NCBI GenBank assembly: GCA_013339895.1
Contig: JABACO010000001.1
Span: forward strand, 6,474,888-6,538,887
DNA from: Ephydatia muelleri
Taxonomy: Eukaryota > Porifera > Demospongiae > Spongillida > Spongillidae
Direction of reading: 5' to 3'
Length of the DNA stretch: 64,000 bases
Below are positions 56,650 through 64,000 of the stretch, one piece after another (the stretch's first letter is position 1; each line of letters begins with the position of its first letter). Both the position numbers and the translations under genes were made by a program. Below the pieces are notes generated by a model. The model ran no database searches and was not told the DNA's origin. It worked only from the letters and a program-made list of their open reading frames with translations.

Positions 56650-58140
56650 GCCTTGCAAAGAGAAGCTGTCCATCTCAATGTTTGCAAATTCCACAACTTT
56701 GACGTATTATTATTCATAACCCAAAGTGATTCTGAAAGTGAAATTGTACTCACAACATAGTTACCATGGGATCTGTGAATTTGAAAAGAATTTGAAGGGG
56801 TGGTGGCGAATGATGTGCTGGTTTCATGTGGAATCGCTCTATGTGACTGTGCCTGGTGAATATTACTCCTCCAGATACTGCTGATAAACAAACCCAGTCC
56901 CCAGGCTTGAATTAATACTCTGTAGAATGCCTGCCAAAGTCTGGTTTCTGCATGAACTTGCCAGTCTGCCAGTCTTCCTGCCTTTTGATGAAACATCTCA
57001 GCAGCTGCAGCAGTAAGCGATTGAATCTTTCTACCATCCCATTGGCTTGCAGAAGATGGGGTATGATGTGAACCTTCTCCACCCAGTGAGTTCTGACTAT
57101 AGTGCTTTCACAATTTCTCCTCTGGTTGCAAGTAAAAATTTCTGGGATCCCATATGTGCAGAAGAGTTTGACCAGTTCTAGTTGTTGCCAGGTCTGAGAG
57201 CAGTCTGACATCTGTCCATTCGGTAAAATAGTCCAGCATGAGCAGAAGGTAGTTGATGTTCTTGGTGGACACCGGCACATCCAGATGTGGATAGCGATAA
57301 TCTGTTATGGTCATCCAATTTAGATTATTGTAAGCAGTGGAGTGTCCCTTGCCAATATTTTGCAATGTAAATCAAATCTCTTCACCTTCTGCTGATAGCA
57401 AGTGGACCTGACTGACATCAGTAGCCTTGATTTCAGGCATGTGACACAACATTCCATTAAGTGCCTTTCCGTGTCTTGAGCCATTTTCATTTGGTAAACC
57501 TCTAGTCGATTTCTCTCCAGTGTTTTCTATGTCACCTGGTGGCCTACTACAGGGGTGTCGTGATTCCAGCTCTGAGTCATCAAGTGCAATGCTTCTATTT
57601 ATGTCAGATGTAGGACCTAGCTGGTACCACCTGCAGACAATACCGTCCACAATGGAATAATGAGCCCACAGCTGGCATATTTTCTCAGCACTGGATGCTT
57701 CCAATCTCTGTGTTGAAGGCATTGCGTGGAATGGAGTTCATTGTACAGGTTCTAGACTGTGTTGCCCAGTTGCAGTGTGCCTGAGCTCTAGCTGCTGCTG
57801 TAAGACCAGTGTGAAGGTGGTCAGAGCTGCATGGAGTATTTCTGTATCTGGTTCTCTCTTTCACAACAGTGTGTCAGTTGATTTCACTTACCAGTACACA
57901 ATTTCATAGCTGAATTCCAGTATCACCAGAGCCCATCAACACAGAAGGCCTTGTATCTTCTACCCACCCAGATTCTGATGGTGTTATTAGCTGGAAGGCT
58001 TGTTCTAGCAGGTAGTGGCAGAACTGCTTTGAGACCCACACAATAACCAGACACTGGTGTGGATCGATCATGCTACAGTTTACATCTGCTTTGGTGAGTG
58101 TGCATCTTGCATAGACAATCACCCACTAACCCAGACCTAC
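56650..58140 (-). pseudogene. Second Ty3/gypsy pol remnant (RNase H and integrase)
   Basis: Minus strand, in pol order: CLVIVWVSKQFCHYLLEQAF (RNase H), a linker with ICQLWAHYSIVDGIVCRWYQ, the integrase core NYLLLMLDYFTEWTDVRLLS and LLHIWDPRNF, then HLLQANGMVERFNRLLLQLL (the Glu-containing segment). Stops and frame changes throughout; RT and gag are missing. A different family from the remnant at 1-2552, judging by sequence. Confidence 0.8.
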
Positions 58141-59261
58141 CCTAAAGCTTAGTTCGTTGAGACAGGCATTAGTTTTCCCTAACCTGTGGCCTGCGGTGCT
58201 CCTACAAAAATGTTAGTGCCTGCAGTACTCAAACAGTCAGGACCATGATCACCATGGACCACTAACTCCCATACAAAACAAAAGGACTCATGCCAGGCAA
58301 CTGTCTTTAGAGGGGGGGTGGGGAAGCTAACACAATTGGTCCAGGCAGACCAAATTCAAGTGATAACTCTAACCTCTCTCACGTATTGACTGCAGTGGTA
58401 CTAGTTCTGGTAATGGTGGGGGCACTGGTGGTTGCGCTAGTGGTGGTACTGTGCTCACTGTTGTGTCCCCTTTTTTCACCAGTAAGGGTGACTGACATAG
58501 GCAAGGTGGCGATATCAGTATACAAGAGTGCATCCTTGATAGTGTCTTTAAGTTATTGGGGGTGCACTACCATTGTCTCTCTTACTATGTTTATTGTTCA
58601 CTACTAATGCATGTTCATGCCGCAAGAGCATAAAAAGCTGCAAGAGTTTAAGTCATTACATTTTACGTATCCCCAGCGTAAGTCTACACATCCTCGCAAG
58701 TTGGTTTGGATAGATATAATACATTACTTTTGCATTCAAGTAGTTGAGATGTATCGAAAGACTGGAGGTCTCAATAGTGTTTATGTGCACATTGTGGGAG
58801 TTGCCCAATGCCATCAGGGCTCTCTGGGGAAGTGCTTGTGTGTTATATCTGTATGGGTGGCTGGCTGGTTAAGTTGAGATCCTTATGCATCTGGGTATCG
58901 CAACACAACTGAGAGGAGGTCATGAAACAGGTGTCAAAAATGGGATCGTTTCTCTATTAGTATGAATTCTGGACATAAGCAAAAATGGAAAAGTATCTAG
59001 CATCCTAGACTATTGCAGAGGGCAGTTGACAAAGAGAAAGCTAGCAAGCAGGTCAAACTAGCACTATGTATGATGGATCAGTGAGAGTCACTGGGGGTGT
59101 GCCAAACTCAAATACATAACAGACAGGAGGAGTGACTTGTCTGGAGTTTGAGATACTGAAAACCAAACACCGTACCTATTGTCACTGGACACATGCCTAA
59201 GCCTGCAGTTACTGTTGTATGAGGCTGAAAAAGTGTAACAGTGGTCATCAACCAGTGCAGG
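58141..59261. other. No gene seen
   Basis: Contains short open frames (58386-58607 hydrophobic; 58611-58877) without recognisable motifs; possibly degraded interior of the adjacent gypsy element. Confidence 0.35.
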
Positions 59262-59437
59262 TGTAACGCGCGCCGCTACACAACTAATGTTGTTACGTAA
59301 TTATTATTCTTATGTATTGTATGTGAGATACAGCTGTGTGTATTGTTGCCTAGAGACAGAAACATGTGTGTATTGCACATTGCATTGACAACAAGAGTTT
59401 TCTCTGTGCTCATTTCCATATACTGAGTCTCGTTACA
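59262..59437. repeat. LTR-like segment
   Basis: Begins TGTAACGCGCG and ends TCTCGTTACA, giving the 7-bp inverted termini TGTAACG/CGTTACA usual for gypsy LTRs; about 176 bp. No flanking duplication or second LTR was found, so this is a tentative call. Confidence 0.35.
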
Positions 59438-60045
59438 AAAGCATGCTTGGCTGAATCAACTCAGAACCCAACAAGAGAGGCATAAGTGACTAACAAGATG
59501 TTTTCATTGGGACAGAGTGTCTGACAGAAGTATATGCCTTTGAGCTAGATTGCTCAATACTACCTGTCCAGAAGTGCTAGTAAGACCACAGAACTGAAGG
59601 AGTTTTGGAACCCAAATATACAGCCTCCAAGTCTATAGTTCCTAAAAGTCCATCATCTCACAAACCACGAGATGGTGAACCTGTAAATGGCTCATCAGAG
59701 GCTGACATTCCACCATCAACGTACCTGGAAGATGGAGTCAGGGCAAGGGGTGAGCCCAGCACCTCAAAGGCACTAAGTAACTGAACACAACTCAATGGGG
59801 TAAGGCCGGACATTATCGTGAACACCTAGTACTAATGCGTGGTGGCTCACTTCTACCAGAGGGGGCAACTTATTAGCTGGCACCCCTTCTCCTTTACCTC
59901 CCTCTCCCTCTCACTCCCATTCATGCACGCACAGGTTCTAGCTAACATATCTAGACGTGTACACAATCATGTAATGTAGTGTATTAATAATGTAATAATA
60001 CACCGCGGAAGTGTAACGGACTTTACTTTGTCCTCTACAGACATC

Positions 60046-60711
60046 AATATCGATCCTTCAGCCTCTCTTGTACCATGGTTGATCTGTTTTCCTACACAGC
60101 CAAAAGTAATTTTCTGTACCGGATATGTGACATAGGCTTATCATTGTATGATACATATTTGTATCATAACTGGTACAACCTGGACATTTCCGTTCAACAA
60201 GACATATGTTACTGATTGTTCCAACATTTTGTTACATATATGGAAACATTTTGTACCAGACAGTATTCATATATGCTAAAACATCAAATTTACTGTACAA
60301 TATGATGTGCTTAACGATGGTACATGGACATATTATACATATCTGGCTGTGTACGTCGGACATCCGTTCGTCTCATATGACGACAACATTATTCATCAAT
60401 GCGAGTTTGCATGCGAGCAGAATACTGGCCCGCCTTTTTTTTTCTCAGCGAGTGACTTACAGGTTACAAAATCGGGTACATGTACACATATGTCGCTTAA
60501 ATTTTTATTTCCCCATGATGCATATAGCCCATGGCACCCTCCTAGCCACCTAGCCAGTTGGGGCCCAATCTATGGGACCGCAGGGGACCGCCCTCAAACC
60601 TCCGGCTACCACGCAACTGGAAGTTATTCTTTCAAAATAACGGTAACCTTCGTTGCCATGGGGTCGCGTCGTGTTTACATCCGTGCACTCTGTTTGCTAA
60701 CTGATAATTAG
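60046..60711 (+). pseudogene. Possible decayed coding region, unknown
   Basis: Plus-strand reading after an AG (TCTACAG): INIDPSASLVPWLICFP, then after stops YDVLNDGTWTYYTYLAVYVG and CEFACEQNTGP to LCLLTDN. The composition looks protein-like rather than random, but no family is recognised. Confidence 0.25.
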
Positions 60712-61239
60712 TGATTCAGAAAATCCATTGTGACTAAAGTAAACTATACTCAATCATACAGTGAAAGAAAGAATAATAAAATCACGCACTCCATTCAGGG
60801 CTTTCTGAATCAAAAAATTACCGCGCAGGCGAGCTAGATCTTACAAAAAAAAAAAGTATACATTGGCTAAAATTCACCACAGAAATTTGATTTTCTAGTG
60901 TAAATCTGAAGAGCCTGCCCCATAATGTTACTGATATTCAGCTAACCTTGCTCCGTAATGCTTACAATCTTAACCACAGGATGACAGCATATACTCACCG
61001 CTACCCTTCCTATTGCAGCTGCTCTCAAAGAAGTTAATTTTGGCGCTGAAACTTTCTGTCGGAAATGTTTTCCTTTTAGAGTGTTACCGTTAATTAAGAC
61101 ACTTTGTTGCAATACACGTTACTCACAAGAGCTGTTTGGTTTCTCTTTTTTACTCAGATACAATTGAATACCAATTACAAGGTGCTGTTTATGAAAATGC
61201 GAGCGCGTCTTATATAACGAATAAAAGCATAATTCAGTC

Positions 61240-61640
61240 GATATCTGCAGCTTTGTCTGTGGCAGTTATTTCAACACTGATCATGCACTCACCTGCTTGA
61301 CAGGTGGTTTTACATCTGTGCACCACTACGATCTGAGGGATTTTACAGCTAACCTATTGACCGAGGTTAGTTCCAGTGTGTAATAGAACCATGCACCACT
61401 GCTATCGCATGATTCTTTGTCTTGATCTCAATGCACAAGGTTTTTGGGGTGATTGTCATCAGCGGGCATTTTTTGATGTATGCGTTTTCAACCTAAATGC
61501 TCCCTCCTATCGAAAAATGCAGCTACCACCAGCACACCATCTTCATGAACGCCATGCAGAAACAGAGATCCTATGACCAACGTATACGGGAAATAAATCA
61601 TGGCTCCTTTAGTTTTTTGCACAACTGACCAATAGATGTT
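61240..61640 (+). pseudogene. Decayed retrotransposon C-terminal domain
   Basis: Reads CGSYFNTDHALTCLTGGFTS, LRDFTANLLTEV, then LDLNAQGFWGDCHQRAFFDV and CVFNLNAPSYRK, and in another frame KQRSYDQRIREINHGSF. This is the CG..F..DHAL.C..GG / RDLTA.LL.EV / LDV...FWG...FFDVRVFNP block I know from a widespread invertebrate retroelement family; its usual C-terminus resembles the fragment at 35125-35290. Frame changes and stops. Confidence 0.6.
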
Positions 61641-62029
61641 TTAAAGCTCTAATCAATATTTTGGTTCCATGAAATGTTATTCAAATTCACGATATGAGTT
61701 AGTGAGGTAGCAGTCATCAAGTACTCAGTTCTTCCAACTTTTGAGTACAACTGCCTCTTCATAGTGGTCTTTTAAGTATCATCTCTTCACTTAAATCATC
61801 TTCATTCAGCTCATCAAATCTTCGCAACTTTCGCACTTTTTAAGTCAAAACACATAGCATTTGCATCATGTAGCCATTATTACATTTACAGCACGTTGTA
61901 TATATACAAAACAATGTCAGAATTTACCAATATACGTACATGTAGATCTACTATATATGTTCGTTAAAAGTCGTTGGCAATTGCTGTCAAGTCCATGGCA
62001 TCCAAACTCTCTTTTTATATACTAGCAAT

Positions 62030-63275
62030 CATGAGGTGATTCAACCGTTGCTGGTTCATAGTGGCTCGCAGATAGCTCTTCAACGTAGAAAAAAACCGCT
62101 CATTCACTGCATTTGTTGCAGGCATCACGAAAATGAGATGGGCAACACGGCAAAGCTGGCCAAAAAAATATCCTTTCTCCAATTGTGAGGGACCATAATT
62201 GCGCTATAACATGTTGCAAAGAATACTGGTCCTATTAATCTGAATCAGCAACCTTAAAACTTTCTCCAAATATTTACAGCTGCGTTCGCAACTCAGTTTC
62301 ATTGAAGTCATCGCTGTAATTATAAAAGGCTATTATTTCTTTCAACTCTTCAATGTATTCCTTTTTGTTTGCTGCATTTACGAGGACTGTTTCAAGAGTG
62401 AAATCCGGGGTGATCAAATCGATCCTTTATGCTGGTTATGGCTAGGTCCATGGCTTCATCGTACAAATATGAATAGTGCTCTTGTACAGAAGGACTTTGG
62501 TAACACTGACTGACACCATCATCTAACCGCCTAGAAACCTTTGTCGGGCGAGGTAGTGCACTCTGAGATCTGTGCTAGTCTTTGTTGCAAAATCAAGGAA
62601 ATGTTTTGTACTTATCATCTGTCCTCATCCCTTGCAGCGTCTTAACTGTTAACTCGACAATGTGTTGAGCCTCTACTGCGGACATAGACTGGCTCTGCAA
62701 CGTGTTACTTAAACTGTCAGTTATATTCAAGAATTGATCACACAATAGGAGACCAAAGAGAAAAGGAAACTTCATTATTTGGCTTTTGACACCTATTATT
62801 CGCCCTTTTACATCAGGAGTCAAGCCTCGTTTCTAGACTTTGTTCCCAAAGTTCAATCAATCAAGGCACAGTAATTATTGACGATACTTGTCACTGACGC
62901 TCCTCGAACAGTCCATCTCGTAGGACAGAACTTCTTGAGGGTAGCATGAGATATAGAGTTTTCATCCATACGTTGAAGTTCGGCCTGGATTCGTTCAAAT
63001 GCTGCATGCGTCTCTTTTAGGCGAAAAATTTGACTATAGCCTGGTGATTTCATACGCAGTATCTAATGCATTCGCAGCAGACCTTTGACTGTTTTATAGT
63101 ATCACTGACGGCAAGATTGAGAGCATGTCCATTCTTCTCATCACCACAGATCTGTGCAGCTACGCCTCGTCTGCTTCCACTCATATTTGATGCTCCGTCA
63201 TAGCACTGACCACGACGATCAGTGAGCTTAACATTTAATCTTACAAGGGTATCCTTAACACATATCGCGGTCAAA
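62030..63275 (-). pseudogene. hAT-family transposase pseudogene (ZMYM1-like)
   Basis: Minus strand pieces in order: KLTDRRGQCYDGASNMSG and GHALNLAVSDTIKQSK (catalytic region), FCPTRWTVRGASVTSIVNNY, KGRIIGVKSQIMKFPFLFGL, and near 62130-62030 the hAT C-terminal dimerisation motif (VMPATNAVNERFFSTLKSYL). The N-terminus is absent, frames differ between pieces and stops interrupt. Related to the ZMYM1 / 52-kDa repressor-like hAT transposases. Confidence 0.85.
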
Positions 63276-63895
63276 GGGAATTGACAATTGTTGCGGTTTG
63301 GACATTCGCGTATACTTCCGGAAAACTCCCATAGAAAATGAACGGCTGTTTATAAACTTGATTGTTAATTAATAACGTAATAGGATACGGCTATCGATAT
63401 TGTTTCAGATACGTACGATCTTGATTTAGCTAAAACAACTGCTTTGTATTGAAAATTGTTGTAGTTTTTGTGAAAAAAGCACTTTCCATAGAGATGTATG
63501 GAAAATCAACTTTTTCACACCTAATAAATGTATTCTGCAGCTCATAATTCTTACACCAGTTTAGATTCAGATTTTGTGGGCCCCCAGAATAAGAGATCAT
63601 GCAGTTCTATTATTTTTAGAGATATTAATTTTTTTTAACTAGTATAGATTTCGAATTTTAAATTGTTTTGGGTCACAAGGACTAGGATACAATTAGCGCC
63701 ATCTTGTTGAGTGTTTTTAAAGTAGCTTCCATGGATACGGATACATGGCTAAAATGCAAATTAATTAATTAACTGGGATGTTGGCTTATTGAATGGGTTA
63801 CTTGTCTAGTGCAGCAGCTCGAAAGAATGATGTCATGGGGCCTGTTCAGCGCTGGCAAGGACTACAACATTAGGCGACTGTACCAAGTGAGAGTA
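63276..63895. other. No gene seen
   Basis: AT-rich, no recognisable structure; possibly the former N-terminal region of the hAT element. Confidence 0.35.
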
Positions 63896-63907
63896 TTCAT
63901 CCACTTC

Positions 63908-64000
63908 TTTGTGTGCGCGCGAGATCTGTGTGATTGCGTGTGTCTACATGTAGGCCTACGTGTGTGTGAGTGCGTGTGTGCGTGTGTGTATGTGTGTGCG
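63908..64000. repeat. GT-rich tract at window edge
   Basis: GTGTGTGC and TGCGTG repeats running to the end of the window. Confidence 0.8.

Noticed and set aside
59262-59437. Confident call of a solo LTR
   Set aside because: Only the short inverted ends support it; no flanking duplication, second LTR, primer-binding site or polypurine tract was found, so it is listed at low confidence.

Overview
The window is eukaryotic: genes carry spliceosomal introns (some only about 50 bp), there are long (CA/GT)n tracts, and most of the sequence is transposable-element DNA. Introns this short, EGF-array genes and this repeat complement (RLE-type non-LTR retrotransposons, Ty3/gypsy, hAT and IS3EU-like elements) suggest a marine invertebrate, possibly a sponge; that is an inference. 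No ribosomal RNA, tRNA, prokaryotic operon or CRISPR array was recognised.

Layout. 1-2552: a decayed Ty3/gypsy pol (minus strand) split by a 1.35-kb terminal-inverted-repeat (TIR) element. 2553-2652: 100-bp assembly gap. 2653-3705: complex CA satellite. 4131-7384: a DNA transposon with 16-bp TIRs and a multi-exon, apparently transposase-like gene of a family I cannot name. 7390-7476: a near-perfect hairpin. 7874-10000: GT tracts. 10148-19993: a 9.8-kb IS3EU-like DNA transposon bounded by a 6-bp target duplication. Both ends carry arrays of a palindromic ACGACGTCGT repeat. It holds a DDE integrase-type transposase and, in the same orientation, a ten-exon gene for a UBX-like plus HECT-domain protein. 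20350-33510: a head-to-tail pile of full, broken and very short copies of RLE-type non-LTR retrotransposons, nearly all minus strand and mostly separated by (ATT)n tracts. 33975-39150: small gene-like exons and decayed retroelement tails.

39882-53929 (minus strand) is the main host-like gene: a predicted single-pass membrane protein with more than thirty EGF-like domains, one per about 123-bp exon. In part of the gene exon plus intron repeats every ~176 bp like a satellite, so recent tandem duplication is clear. Several of its 3' exons are damaged, and foldback MITEs sit in its introns. 56030-64000: a second decayed gypsy pol, an LTR-like segment, an RLE-element tail, a hAT transposase pseudogene and a GT tract.

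How the parts relate: the retroelement pile looks like repeated insertion into the same trinucleotide repeat. The IS3EU-like unit appears to carry a ubiquitin-ligase-like cargo gene beside its transposase. The EGF gene is a normal-looking receptor gene invaded by MITEs. Splice sites were read by eye and no alignment was run.
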